Shown piece by piece: positions 18,635 through 28,473 of a DNA stretch of 64,000 nt. The notes beneath the pieces were generated by a model. The model was given only the letters and a program-made list of their open reading frames with translations, was not told the DNA's origin and ran no database searches. Numbering within the stretch: the first letter of the stretch is position 1; each line of letters opens with the position of its first letter. Origin of the DNA: Nitrosomonadales bacterium (GTDB lineage Bacteria; Pseudomonadota; Gammaproteobacteria; Burkholderiales; Gallionellaceae). The stretch spans positions 52,013 to 116,012 of the forward strand of contig JADKHS010000006.1 of assembly GCA_016721605.1 (NCBI GenBank), given 5' to 3'. The position numbers and the translations under genes were made by a program.

Positions 18635-18864
18635 ATACAGTACAGCAAGGTTTGGAGCATGCAAGTGGTTATTTACGTAGCCAACTCGCACATTCGATGA
18701 AGTTGCGCATCACGCCGCAGCTGCATTTTGTTTACGACCCGTCGATCGAACGCGGCGCACATTTATCGCAGCTTATTGATCAAGCGGTTGCTAGCGATAA
18801 AACATTACACAGCTCGCCTAAAACTCCGTTGGATTACTTGTCAAAGGAGGGTGAAGCCGACTAG
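18635..18864 (+). pseudogene. rbfA: Ribosome-binding factor A, 5' end missing by deletion
   Basis: RbfA is a KH-fold factor for late 30S maturation and cold adaptation. Only the C-terminal half is present: LEHASGYLRSQLAHSMKLR, then ITPQLHFVYDPSIERGAHL, typical RbfA sequence, ending at TAG before truB. About 70 N-terminal residues and the start codon are absent; the sequence just upstream is infB. Allowing for the lost IF-2 C-terminus, roughly 400 bases are missing. The remaining frame is clean. The order infB-rbfA-truB is the standard one, so the gene is expected here. Confidence 0.85.
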
Positions 18865-18907
18865 CTTCCTCCTAAGGTGGTAGTGAAGGACGTTTCGAGA
18901 AGGTGCA

Positions 18908-19822
18908 ATGACCCAGATATTGCGTCCATTAGACGGTATTTTGTTATTCTACAAGCCCCTAGGACTCAGCTCTAATGTCGCCTTACAGAAGGTACGCCGC
19001 CTTTTTCAGGCGGAGAAAGCTGGGCATACTGGTACGCTTGATCCTCTAGCGACAGGTCTATTGCCAGTTTGTTTTGGCGAGGCTACTAAGTTCACCAGCT
19101 CACTACTGGATGCGGACAAAACTTATTGTGCATTGATTCGGCTTGGCCAAACGACTACCACTGGTGATGCCGAGGGCGAAATTACCAGCACCTGTGCTGT
19201 AAAGCTGGATAACGCACAGATACATGCGGCATTACGCAATTTTATCGGTGACATTCAGCAGATGCCGCCTATGCATAGCGCCATCAAACATAAAGGAAAG
19301 CCATTATATGAATACATTCGTAAGGGCGAAACCGTAATACGTGCAAGCCGTAGTGTGACCATACACGAGCTAGTATTGGAGCGCTTCGCGGGTAACGAAT
19401 TAGAGATTACGGTGCGCTGCAGCAAAGGTACTTACGTGCGCACGCTGGCCGAGGATATTGGATCGACTTTAGGGTGTGGTGCACACCTCAAAGGGTTGCG
19501 CCGCACAGCGATTGGCCGATTTAGCCTTGAAGGTGCGCATAATTTGACTCAGATAGAGTCGGTAACTATGTTAGAACGAGAGGCATATATTTTACCGTTA
19601 GATAGTTTGCTGCAGGATCTACCCGTGCTTGATCTGGATGCGGCACAAGTGACCCGCATTGCCCAAGGGCAGCGGCTCGCTATTGAAGCAGCCTTGCTGG
19701 ACGGCAAAGTTCGATTATATGGGGCAGGGCACTTCATTGGGGTGGCCGATCTCGTAGAACAGCGACTGACCCCAGTGAGGTTGTTGTCCAGCGTGGCGAA
19801 AAGTGCCGCTTGCATAGAATAG
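18908..19822 (+). CDS. truB: tRNA pseudouridine(55) synthase
   Basis: Makes pseudouridine 55 in the T-loop of tRNAs. Intact, 304 residues. The opening LDGILLFYKPLGLSSNVALQ and the catalytic block GHTGTLDPLATGLLPVC, containing the nucleophilic Asp, are those of TruB; KGTYVRTLAEDIG and a short PUA-like C-terminus follow. It comes after rbfA by 43 bases and precedes rpsO by 235, the usual rbfA-truB-rpsO-pnp order. Confidence 0.96.
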   Translation: MTQILRPLDGILLFYKPLGLSSNVALQKVRRLFQAEKAGHTGTLDPLATGLLPVCFGEATKFTSSLLDADKTYCALIRLGQTTTTGDAEGEITSTCAVKLDNAQIHAALRNFIGDIQQMPPMHSAIKHKGKPLYEYIRKGETVIRASRSVTIHELVLERFAGNELEITVRCSKGTYVRTLAEDIGSTLGCGAHLKGLRRTAIGRFSLEGAHNLTQIESVTMLEREAYILPLDSLLQDLPVLDLDAAQVTRIAQGQRLAIEAALLDGKVRLYGAGHFIGVADLVEQRLTPVRLLSSVAKSAACIE

Positions 19823-20004
19823 GTTTTGGTTCTACTTTAAGGTGTTTCTAATAGAGGTACTCGAGTAGAGGTGTCCGAAAAATGAATCTGAGCGGGAATC
19901 TGTAAAGCTGCAAAGATAAGCAAAGGTATGTGTTAATTTATGAAACTTCGGACTAATTAACGTAGCATTGGATTACGTTCTTGTCCGAATAAACTTGAGC
20001 AACC

Positions 20005-20036
20005 GCCGCATTCGAGAGTAAAATGCGGCACTTTTT
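20005..20036 (+). terminator. Intrinsic terminator or attenuator before rpsO
   Basis: GCCGCATT (20005-20012) pairs perfectly with AATGCGGC (20022-20029) around a nine-base loop, followed by AC and five T. It is a clean intrinsic terminator shape ending only about 20 bases before the rpsO ATG, so it may end the infB-truB transcript, attenuate rpsO, or both. Confidence 0.6.
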
Positions 20037-20057
20037 ATTTAGTGGAGTGTGAATATT

Positions 20058-20327
20058 ATGTCTATTACGGCAGCGCAAAAAGCGCAAATTGTGACTGATT
20101 ACCAACGCATCAAAGGCGATACCGGCTCACCCGAAGTGCAGGTTGCACTGATGACTGCTCGTATTAATTATTTGACAGGTCATTTTAAGGAACACATAAA
20201 AGACCACCATTCTCGTCGCGGTTTGTTGCGATTAGTGAGCCGTCGCCGCAAGCTCCTAGATTACCTCAAGGGTAAGAATGAGGGCAGCTATCGTGCGCTG
20301 ATTCAGCGTTTGGAATTGCGCAAGTAG
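20058..20327 (+). CDS. rpsO: 30S ribosomal protein S15
   Basis: Primary 16S rRNA-binding protein. From the ATG at 20058 the 89-residue product reads MSITAAQKAQIVTDYQ, with DTGSPEVQVALMTARI, FKEHIKDHHSRRGLL and the ending YRALIQRLELRK, all standard for S15. An in-frame GTG at 20049 would add three residues, but the ATG follows GGAGTG with good spacing and matches the family start. Followed by pnp as in most proteobacteria. Confidence 0.97.
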   Translation: MSITAAQKAQIVTDYQRIKGDTGSPEVQVALMTARINYLTGHFKEHIKDHHSRRGLLRLVSRRRKLLDYLKGKNEGSYRALIQRLELRK

Positions 20328-20437
20328 TACTTAATTAAGTGGGTCGCAATGCGGCCTGCGTTGTTTTGGGTGCATTACCCAACTACAGGTTTACCCTATG
20401 GCGCATTAGCGCCACGTCACGCACAGAGAGGCGAATT

Positions 20438-22548
20438 TTGAGTCACTACAAGAAAACATTAGCGTATGGCAATCATCAACTCACCTTGGAAACTGGGGAA
20501 ATCGCACGTCAGGCTAGTGGAGCGGTCGTAGTTAGCCTGGACGATACAGTCGTTCTGGTCACCGTGGTAGGCAGGAAAGATGCCAAGCCGGAACAGGATT
20601 TCTTCCCATTGACTGTGGATTATCAGGAACGTACTTATGCGGCAGGCAAAATTCCTGGCGGTTTCTTTCGGCGTGAAGGACGTCCCAGTGAAAGGAAATT
20701 TTGACGTCCCGTCTGATCGATCGTCCGTTGCGTCCGTTGTTTCCAGAAGGTTTTTACAATGAAGTGCAAATCGTTGCTACGGTGATATCTTCCGATAATC
20801 AGATTGATTCTGATATTCCTGCCATGATTGGTGCCTCTGCTGCCTTGGCGCTGTCCGGAATTCCGTTTGATGGCCCTATAGGCGCGGCGCGTGTCGGCTA
20901 TCTTAATGGTGAATATGTACTCAATCCGACTGCAGAGGAGCTTACTTTATCCAAGATGGATCTAGTGGTCGCTGGTACGGAACAAGCGGTTTTGATGGTG
21001 GAGTCAGAAGCACAAGAGTTACCTGAAGACGTTATGCTGGGCGCGGTTATGTTTGGCCATCAGCAGATGCAAACGGTGATTCAAGCGATCATCGAAATGG
21101 CGGATGCAGTTGGTGCACCGGACTGGGATTGGAATGCACCTGTTCATGACATTGTGTTGAGCTCAAAAATCGCCGAACTGGCCGAAAGTAGCTTACAGCA
21201 GGCTTATGCTGTACGCGAGAAACAGGCACGAACCAATCAAGTAAACGAGATTCGTACACGCGTTCTGGAAGCCGTGTCAGCATCGGAAAATGGTTTGGTG
21301 CCAAAAAACCACCTCAATGATTTGTTTCAGGCACTGGAATCCAAGATTGTGCGCGGCCAGATACTAAGCGGCGAACCTCGTATCGATGGTCGTGATACGC
21401 GTACCGTGCGCCCAATTGCCATACGTACAGGCGTATTGCCACGCACGCACGGTTCAGCCCTGTTTACCCGTGGTGAAACCCAGGCGCTGGTAGTAGCCAC
21501 TCTAGGCACTGCGCGCGATGCGCAGAAAATTGATGCCTTGCAAGGTGAATATTTGGACCGCTTCATGCTGCATTACAATTTCCCCCCATATTCAACTGGC
21601 GAGACTGGTCGTGTCGGTACACCAAAGCGACGTGAAATTGGCCATGGTCGTTTAGCTAAGCGCGCCCTAGTCGCAACGTTGCCGAGTGAGGAAGAGTTCG
21701 GATATTCCATTCGTGTGGTTTCTGAAATCACTGAGTCAAATGGATCTAGTTCAATGGCCTCAGTATGTGGCGGTTGCTTGGCGATGATGGATGCTGGCGT
21801 GCCAGTTAAGACTCATGTGGCAGGTATCGCCATGGGCTTGATTAAAGAAGGTAATCGCTTTGCGGTACTGACAGATATTCTTGGTGATGAAGATCATCTG
21901 GGTGACATGGATTTTAAGGTGGCGGGATCAGAGCAAGGTATCACTGCACTGCAAATGGACATCAAGATCAATGGGATAACGCGTGAAATTATGCAAGTTG
22001 CCTTGAGTCAAGCGCGTGAAGGACGGCTGCATATTCTCGATATCATGAAGCAGGCCATGCCTACGGTGCGTGAAGAGGTATCGGTACATGCGCCACGTAT
22101 GATCAAAGTTAAGATCAACCCGGAGAAAATCCGTGATGTGATTGGTAAGGGTGGTGCTGTAATACGTGCTTTAACTGAGGAAACTGGTACTACTATTGAT
22201 ATCGACGATGAAGGCAACGTAACTATTGCCAGTATTAGCGGTGACGGGGGAATGCTGGCAAAAAAACGTATTGAGGATATTGTAGCTGAAGTTGAGGTAG
22301 GGAAAGTTTATGAAGGCCCGGTTATAAAGCTGTTGGATTTCGGAGCGATTGTGAATATTATGCCTGGCAAAGATGGTTTGCTTCACATCTCGCAAATTTC
22401 ACATGAGCGCATAAATGTTGTGTCGGATGTCCTGAAAGAAGGTCAGATTGTAAAAGTCAAGGTGCTGGAGGCAGATGAAAAAGGCCGATTGCGCTTAAGC
22501 ATGAAGGCTCTTGTCGTGTTAGAGCCAGAAGCTCCTGTTTCAAAGTAG
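20438..22548 (+). CDS. pnp: Polyribonucleotide nucleotidyltransferase (PNPase), one frameshift
   Basis: Phosphorolytic 3'-5' exoribonuclease of the RNA degradosome. It starts with TTG (LSHYKKTLAYGNHQ) preceded by GAGAGG. Two RNase PH domains follow: FFRREGRPSE in the first, and RIDGRDTRTVRPIAIRTG then LFTRGETQALVV in the second. The C-terminus has a KH domain (IRDVIGKGGAVIRALTEETG) and an S1 domain (GPVIKLLDFGAIVNIMPGKDG). The frame breaks near 20695, where AAA should be AAAA between GRPSE and ILTSRLIDRPL. Repaired length is about 704 residues, normal. It is followed by a terminator. Confidence 0.95.
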
Positions 22549-22556
22549 TGAAATGA

Positions 22557-22590
22557 CAAAGCCACCTGGTACGGGGCTTTGTTATTTAGC
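22557..22590 (+). terminator. Intrinsic terminator of pnp
   Basis: CAAAGCC (22557-22563) pairs with GGCTTTG (22575-22581), followed by TTATTT. It lies eight bases after the pnp stop codon, the expected place for the end of the rpsO-pnp transcript. Confidence 0.7.
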
Positions 22591-22607
22591 GGTGTAAGAT
22601 TGTGATC

Positions 22608-22674
22608 GCATGCATGGCGGCTCTCCTTTGCAGTTTGGTCGCTACGAAAGAGACAATAAACCTGCCATGCATGT
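22608..22674. repeat. Inverted repeat between pnp and folE2
   Basis: CATGCATGGC (22609-22618) and GCCATGCATG (22664-22673) are perfect ten-base arms about 45 bases apart. The interior has no reading frame. It could be a small hairpin RNA, a minimal repeat element, or a relic; no copy elsewhere in the window was noticed. Confidence 0.4.
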
Positions 22675-22730
22675 GCTGTTTTGGAGCAGACAGTACGCTC
22701 TACTTTATTGAAATGCAACGGAGTTTTTAG

Positions 22731-22761
22731 GGGGGACCTCAGAGTTTGCCCCCAATTTTTT
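22731..22761 (+). terminator. GC-rich hairpin with T run at the pnp/folE2 convergence
   Basis: Five G (from 22731) face five C (22749-22753), followed by AA and six T (22756-22761) on the plus strand. It abuts the folE2 stop codon and probably acts as a second barrier to plus-strand transcription entering folE2 antisense. Confidence 0.5.
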
Positions 22762-23566
22762 CAATTGCTCACATTTTTATCCCACTCGATCAATGCATAA
22801 GCCGAATGATTATGTATTGATTCAAAATTCTCTGATTCAACTATATACGCCTCAATACGCTCGTCACGATTGAGCGCTGCCGCAACATCGCGCACCATAT
22901 CTTCAACGAACTTGGGGTTATCATAAGCTCGCTCAGTGACAAATTTCTCATCTGGACGCTTAAGTAAACCATACAGTTCGCAAGACGCCTGCTCCTCAGC
23001 ATAACGCACTACATCCTCTATCCATACAGAACGGCTGGTACGCACAGTAATAGTCACGTGTGAACGTTGATTATGTGCGCCCCGCTCAGATATTTTTTGG
23101 AGCATGGGCACAGGCTGGTTACCGGCACTAATACCTTCATGGTGAAGCGGTATTGCCCATTATTAATTTCACCAATAAAGGTAACGTCGTAGTCCAACAA
23201 GCTTTGTACGCCAGATACCGGGGCTGTTTTATTTATAAAATAAGGGAAGCTCATTTCGATGTAGCCGGACTGAGCCTCTAATTTCTCAACCATCTCGCGT
23301 AGGATGCTTTCAAATGACTCTACGGAAATCTCCCGCCCATGATGGTTGAGTATCTCGACAAAACGAGACATGTGCGTGCCTTTGAAGTTATGTGGCAGGT
23401 GCACATACATATTAAAGGTAGCAATTGTATGTTGCACCCCCACGTTTTTGTCTTTCACTTGCACTGGATGACGAATACTTTTGATGCCGACTTTATTAAT
23501 CGCCAAGTGGCGCGTATCGGCCATATTTTGTACATCAGGAATAAGGATAGCCTGGGGAGAGTTCAT
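22761..23566 (-). CDS. folE2: GTP cyclohydrolase FolE2 (type I-B), one frameshift
   Basis: Converts GTP to dihydroneopterin triphosphate for folate or queuosine synthesis; the FolE2 type can use metals other than zinc. The N-terminal part contains MSRFVEILNHHG and SFPYFINKTAPVSG; the catalytic Cys motif is SLCPCSKK. The break is in the sense-strand A6 run (T6 at 23093-23098), which should be A7: after PCSKK the other frame reads ISERGAHNQRSHVTI, exactly the family sequence. Repaired length is about 267 residues. It lies downstream of dxs in the same direction, as is common in betaproteobacteria, but here with a peroxiredoxin gene between them. Confidence 0.92.
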
Positions 23567-23857
23567 GTTTGTGCAATGTAATAGCTAGAGAGATACAAAA
23601 ATTCGAATAAATTTAATTACATTAATATAGTCTGTAGCGTTATCAGACGATACTATTATTAATAGACTACCTACTACCAAAAATAGGCAGGTTAACGCCG
23701 CGTGGATGCAGACAGAAAGTCGTCTAACCGCATTAAGTTAAATGCACATCAATCAAAGCATTTAAGATCATAGACAAAAATTCAATAAGACAGACATAAA
23801 ATAAAATTTTGTGGATTCCCCCTGGAAGACCAGGGGGTTACCTCATAAAATTATCTT

Positions 23858-24522
23858 CTAACTTGGTTGCTTGACTACACGTAAATAGGGTTTAACTGTT
23901 TTCCAACCTTCTGGGAACATTGTCTTTGCATCATCATCAGATACAGAAGGTACGATAATTACGTCATCGCCATCTTTCCAATTGACAGGCGTAGCGACTT
24001 TGTATCTGGCGGTTAACTGCATGGAATCCAGCACACGTAAAATCTCATCAAAATTTCGACCTGTGGACATTGGGTAGGTAAGTGTCAGTTTAATTTTTTT
24101 ATCTGGACCGATAATAAAAACTGAGCGAACAGTCGCGTTGGTAGCCGCAGTACGACCCTCGGATGTACCCGTTTCTGAAGCTGGCAGCATGTTATAAAGC
24201 TTCGCTACAGTTAAATTCTCATCTCCGATCATTGGGTAATTAACCGCATAACCTTGTGTTTCTTGAATATCTTTTGCCCACTTTGCATGGTTATCCACTG
24301 GATCAACGCTTAATCCAATTATTTTGCAGTTCCGTTTTTAAATTCCGGCTCCAGTTTTGCCATGTACCCTAATTCAGTTGTGCATACTGGCGTAAAATCT
24401 TTTGGATGAGAAAATAATATTGCCCAGCCGTTGCCAATCCACTCATGAAAATTGATGGTACCTTGCGTTGTGGGAGCAGTAAAATTTGGTGCTTCATCAT
24501 TAATCCGTAGTGACATGGCCAA
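23858..24522 (-). CDS. Peroxiredoxin, 1-Cys Prx6 type, one frameshift
   Basis: Thiol peroxidase of the AhpC/TSA family. The peroxidatic Cys is in DFTPVCTTELG (Cys47 counting from MAMS), after the SHPKDF block. The C-terminal half has MIGDENLTVAKLYNMLP, ATVRSVFIIGPDKKIKLTL and the Prx6-type end VNWKDGDDVIIVPSVSD. The break is at a sense-strand A5 near 24333, which should be A6: after EFK the other frame gives RNCKIIGLSVDPVDNHAKW. Repaired length of about 220 residues fits the 1-Cys group. It stands alone between dxs and folE2, with AT-rich gaps of about 225 and 290 bases, so it probably has its own promoter. Confidence 0.92.
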
Positions 24523-24747
24523 TCCTCCGTTTATATTAAAAATCGTGTCGTGATATCACTTGCTACTACCTATTGATTACACACGTATTGTTTGCAATAA
24601 AATATATTTATAGCTTGCAGTTTGTGTGCTTATCAAAAGTATACTTAATATTCATTTGATTTTATTTATATATTTGTCGAGATTCATAAATTAACTTAAC
24701 GTTATCTTTATAAATGATAAATCCTCTAGCCAATACAATGCTTAAAT

Positions 24748-26616
24748 TTATAAAGACATTTTTTGACGAATTGAGGCAGCGATGCCTGTTGCGTCCAAAC
24801 CGCACATAGCTAACATTTTCTCTGTCTCTCCCTGTTCCAGAAAACTATCTGGCAACCCAAGTTGAAGCAACGCGTTTGTCATACCGTGTTGTTGCAAGCA
24901 TTCCGCCACCGCGCTACCTGCACCGCCTTGGATAGTGTTTTCTTCTACAGTTACAAGCAAAGCATGCTCGCGTGCCAAATGTAACACCAGTTCTGTATCC
25001 AGAGGCTTAATAAAGCGCATGTTAGCAACGGTGGCATTGAGAGAGTCCGCAGCGCCAATAGCTGGGCCAAGCATAGATCCAAAGGATAAAATTGCCACAC
25101 TTGAACCTACACGACGCACTTCCCCCTTACCTAAGGGCAGCGCTTGCATTTCCTTACGTGATGCGATACCCGGACCATAGCCGCGCGGATAACGCACAGC
25201 AGTTGGGGTGTCCAGCTGGAATGCAGTGTATAACAGCTGGCGGCATTCGTTTTCGTCAGAAGGTACCATCACTGTCAGATTGGGAATACAGCGCAAAAAA
25301 CTCAGGTCAAAACTACCGGCATGCGTAGCGCCATCTGCACCAACCAGCCCGGCACGATCTATCGCCAGCAGCACCGGCAGGTTTTGAATCGCGATATCGT
25401 GTATCAGTTGGTCGTAAGCTCGTTGCAAAAAAGTAGAATAAATCGCCACGACCGGCTTATAACCTTCACATGCAAGCCCGGCGGCAAAGGTTAGGGCATG
25501 CTGCTCGGCAATACCTACGTCAAAATAACGTTGTGGAAATTTTTTTGAAAATTCAACCAGGCCGGAACCCTCGCACATGGCAGGGGTAATGCCTACTAAA
25601 CGCTTATCCTGCTCTGCCATATCGCACAACCATTCGCCAAAAATCTGGGTGTAGGTAGGCTTGCTGGCTTGCCCTTCAATATTTCTCTGGACAGGTTTGG
25701 TAACGATGCCTTGCTCTGGATCAAATTTGCCCACGCCATGATAGAGCAGGCAATCTTCTTCTGCATGAGTGTAGCCTTTGCCTTTTTGCGTAACAACATG
25801 CAGAAATTGCGGCCCTTTGAGCTGACGTATATTTCCAAGGGTCGTGACTAAAGTATCAAGATCGTGCCCATCGATCGGACCGATGTAATTGAAACCAAAC
25901 TCTTCAAACAATGTACCCGGTGTAACCATGCCCTTAACATGCTCCTCGGCGCGCTTGGCAAACTCAAGTACAGGCGGCATGCCTTTCAGCATTTTTTCGC
26001 TACCGCGCCGCATGGCAGAATAAAAACGTCCTGACATCAATTTGGCAAAATAATTATTGAGTGCACCTACTGGCCTCGAGATGGACATGTCATTGTCATT
26101 AAGAATTACCAACAGGTTGGTATCCATCGCACCAGCATTGTTAAGTGCCTCAAATGCCATACCACCGCTCATCGCACCATCACCAATGATAGCCACCGCA
26201 CAGCGATCGCTCCCATCAATTTTCGCCGCCACCGACATTCCTAGCGCTGCGCTGATCGATGTGCTGGAATGCGCGGTGCCGAAGGCATCGTAGGCACTTT
26301 CAGCGCGATTAGGGAAACCTGAAATACCACCTGCCATACGCAGGGTTTTCATCGCTTCGCGCCGTTCCGTAAGTATATTGTGCGCATAGGTTTGATGGCC
26401 AACATCCCACACCAACCTATCATATGGTGTATTAAAAACGTAGTGCAATGCGATGGTCAATTCTACCGTACCGAGATTGGAAGATAGGTGGCCACCCGTT
26501 TTACTCACAGACTCCACCAAGAACTGACGTAATTCATTCGCCAGTTGAGGCAATTGCTTGCGATCCAACTGACGCAAGACTTCCGGGGTATTGATGGTAT
26601 TGAGCAACGAAACCAT
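24748..26616 (-). CDS. dxs: 1-deoxy-D-xylulose-5-phosphate synthase
   Basis: First enzyme of the MEP isoprenoid pathway; joins pyruvate and glyceraldehyde-3-phosphate with thiamine diphosphate. Intact, 622 residues from the ATG at 26616. Visible blocks are KTGGHLSSNLGTVELTIALH, the ThDP motif GDGAMSGGMAFEALNNAG, the transketolase-type YFDVGIAEQHALTFAAGLA and DRAGLVGADGATHAGSFDL. It overlaps the ispA stop by one base, so dxs and ispA are coupled. Confidence 0.97.
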   Translation of the reverse strand: MVSLLNTINTPEVLRQLDRKQLPQLANELRQFLVESVSKTGGHLSSNLGTVELTIALHYVFNTPYDRLVWDVGHQTYAHNILTERREAMKTLRMAGGISGFPNRAESAYDAFGTAHSSTSISAALGMSVAAKIDGSDRCAVAIIGDGAMSGGMAFEALNNAGAMDTNLLVILNDNDMSISRPVGALNNYFAKLMSGRFYSAMRRGSEKMLKGMPPVLEFAKRAEEHVKGMVTPGTLFEEFGFNYIGPIDGHDLDTLVTTLGNIRQLKGPQFLHVVTQKGKGYTHAEEDCLLYHGVGKFDPEQGIVTKPVQRNIEGQASKPTYTQIFGEWLCDMAEQDKRLVGITPAMCEGSGLVEFSKKFPQRYFDVGIAEQHALTFAAGLACEGYKPVVAIYSTFLQRAYDQLIHDIAIQNLPVLLAIDRAGLVGADGATHAGSFDLSFLRCIPNLTVMVPSDENECRQLLYTAFQLDTPTAVRYPRGYGPGIASRKEMQALPLGKGEVRRVGSSVAILSFGSMLGPAIGAADSLNATVANMRFIKPLDTELVLHLAREHALLVTVEENTIQGGAGSAVAECLQQHGMTNALLQLGLPDSFLEQGETEKMLAMCGLDATGIAASIRQKMSL

Positions 26617-27527
26617 CAAAACTTTCTTAATAAAATAAAATTAGCCATCTCACGTAGACGACGTGCTGGCTCGCCGAACTCCGCCAGCGCTTCCAACGCT
26701 TCGTTATGTAATTCCGCCGCCATTTGTTTCGCTGCCTGCACGCCAAGCAGCGTGACATAAGTAGGCTTGTCTTGTTTGGCATCTTTACCCGCGGTTTTGC
26801 CTAAAGTGACAGTGTCCGCCTCACTATCGAGTACATCGTCCACTACCTGAAAGGCCAATCCAACGCACTTGCCGTAGCGATCAAGCCTAGCCAGCTCCAC
26901 CTCTCCCAGCGCAGGTCCACACTGCGCACCGAGTAAAACCGCAGCGCGAATCAGCGCACCCGTTTTATGGATGTGCATGAATTCAAGTTCCGGCACGCTC
27001 AGCTGGTTGCCCACACTCGTTAAATCAATCGCTTGTCCGCCCGCCATGCCACGCGACCCGGATGCTGTAGCCAATAACTTGATCATAGCCAATTGTTGTA
27101 CGGCATTATTACTGAGTTGATGCTCAGTCAGTAACTGAAATGCCAAACTTTGCAAACTGTCGCCGACCAGCAGCGCAGTGGCCTCGTCGTACTCAACATG
27201 ACAAGTGGGTTTACCTCGTCGAAGCACATCGTTGTCCATGCATGGCATGTCGTCGTGTACCAACGAATAAGCGTGAATCAGTTCAACGGCAGCAGCGACT
27301 ATGTTGACACGTATGCTGTCTGCCCCGACCAAATCACCCGCAGCAAAAGCCAACAGCGGGCGCACACGCTTACCACCGTCCAATACACTATAGCGCATGG
27401 CTGCGTGCAGACGCTGCGGAGCAATATCCGGTTGTGGCAACAACTGTTGTAGCTGATCCTCGAAACGACTCTGGTGGGAACTCGCCCAAATTTGAAAATC
27501 AATGCCAAGCATCTTAGGTCTAGTCAT
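26616..27527 (-). CDS. ispA: Farnesyl diphosphate synthase
   Basis: Condenses isoprenyl diphosphates to farnesyl diphosphate. The two Asp-rich motifs are present, DDMPCMDND and DDVLD, with LDGGKRVRPLLAFAA and KTGALIRAAVLLGA. I placed the start at MTRPKMLGIDFQIW (27527), which overlaps the xseB end by eight bases; the open frame continues 31 residues further upstream, but that part is xseB read in another frame. Length of about 303 residues is normal. Sits between xseB and dxs in the usual order. Confidence 0.95.
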   Translation of the reverse strand: MTRPKMLGIDFQIWASSHQSRFEDQLQQLLPQPDIAPQRLHAAMRYSVLDGGKRVRPLLAFAAGDLVGADSIRVNIVAAAVELIHAYSLVHDDMPCMDNDVLRRGKPTCHVEYDEATALLVGDSLQSLAFQLLTEHQLSNNAVQQLAMIKLLATASGSRGMAGGQAIDLTSVGNQLSVPELEFMHIHKTGALIRAAVLLGAQCGPALGEVELARLDRYGKCVGLAFQVVDDVLDSEADTVTLGKTAGKDAKQDKPTYVTLLGVQAAKQMAAELHNEALEALAEFGEPARRLREMANFILLRKF

Positions 27528-27783
27528 TTTCTCGCTTGGCAAAACCACTCGTACTAGTAGGATTGATAGAAAAATTTTGTAGCGTGCCTTCTTCCAGAAT
27601 ACGCACCTGCTGCTGCGCATCCTCCAAACGGCCTCGACAAATCTTTAACAGCTCGGCACCACGCCGGTAAGCTGACAACGAGTCTTCCAACGACAGCTTG
27701 CCTACCTCCATATCAGCGACTACCTGTTCCAGTTCGGCCAGTGCTACTTCAAAGCTGGGTGTTTTTTGGGATTTTACTGCCAT
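27520..27783 (-). CDS. xseB: Exodeoxyribonuclease VII small subunit
   Basis: Small subunit of exonuclease VII, which degrades single-stranded DNA. The product from the ATG at 27783 reads MAVKSQKTPSFEVALAELEQ, then VADMEVGKLSLEDSLSAYRR and GAELLKICRGRLEDAQQQV, the helical XseB pattern. A start five codons further up is possible but lies outside the family start. The tail after the core (about residues 70-87) is longer than in E. coli. First gene of xseB-ispA-dxs. Confidence 0.93.
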   Translation of the reverse strand: MAVKSQKTPSFEVALAELEQVVADMEVGKLSLEDSLSAYRRGAELLKICRGRLEDAQQQVRILEEGTLQNFSINPTSTSGFAKREND

Positions 27784-27947
27784 GTATATACATTCCATTT
27801 GCTAAAGTTGCGGCGTATTTTACCTTAACCTGGATTTAATGGTCTGTCCGTCACGCAATGCTTTATGTCAGCGACCAATATTTTTTCAATATTGTCATAT
27901 TAAACTTGTTTTTTCTCTCGAGTCATACCCATTCCTGATTAGCCGTA

Positions 27948-27979
27948 AAACTCAGCAGGCTCATTTAGTGAGTCTGCTG
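27948..27979 (-). terminator. Terminator of mscL
   Basis: On the minus strand an 11-pair stem (27979-27969 with 27963-27953, one G-T pair, five-base loop TTTAG on the plus strand) is followed by AGTTTT. It lies about 90 bases after the mscL stop, before xseB. Confidence 0.55.
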
Positions 27980-28068
27980 ATCTTAGCTATGCCATCACCA
28001 CGCGCATAGTTACGAATGCTACAGCTTATCAAGTTCGCTGCTCTTAAAGATCCAGTTCAATACTCGGC

Positions 28069-28473
28069 TTATTTTCGTTCTTTAAGTAAGTCACGAATTT
28101 CCGTAAGGAGCACCTCTTCATTTGAAATTTTTGGCAGTTCTGCCGGTTTCTCTTCCGCTTCCTTTTTTAAGGAATTTATACCTTTTATTGCCACAAATAT
28201 TGCAAAAGCAATAATCGCAAAATCAATCATCGACTGGATGAACTTCCCGTAGCTGATCACAACGGCCGGCGCTCCCTCTTTGGCTTCTTGAACGGTGAAC
28301 GCCAAATTGGAAAAATCAACCCCGCCTAAGAGAACTCCAATTGGAGGCATAATTACATCGCCCACAAAAGATGAGACAATTTTACCAAATGCAGCTCCAA
28401 TAATAATGCCTACGGCCATATCGATAACATTACCCTTGACGGCAAACTCCTTAAATTCTTTCATCATACCCAT
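28069..28473 (-). CDS. mscL: Large-conductance mechanosensitive channel
   Basis: Pentameric inner-membrane channel that releases solutes on osmotic downshock. The 134-residue protein opens MGMMKEFKEFAVKGNVIDMA, then VGIIIGAAFGKIVSSFVGDV (first transmembrane helix), VIMPPIGVLLGG, and a second helix MIDFAIIAFAIFVAIKGIN before a charged tail ending LTEIRDLLKER. This is standard MscL. AGGAG stands seven bases before the ATG. A hairpin terminator follows. Confidence 0.96.
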   Translation of the reverse strand: MGMMKEFKEFAVKGNVIDMAVGIIIGAAFGKIVSSFVGDVIMPPIGVLLGGVDFSNLAFTVQEAKEGAPAVVISYGKFIQSMIDFAIIAFAIFVAIKGINSLKKEAEEKPAELPKISNEEVLLTEIRDLLKERK

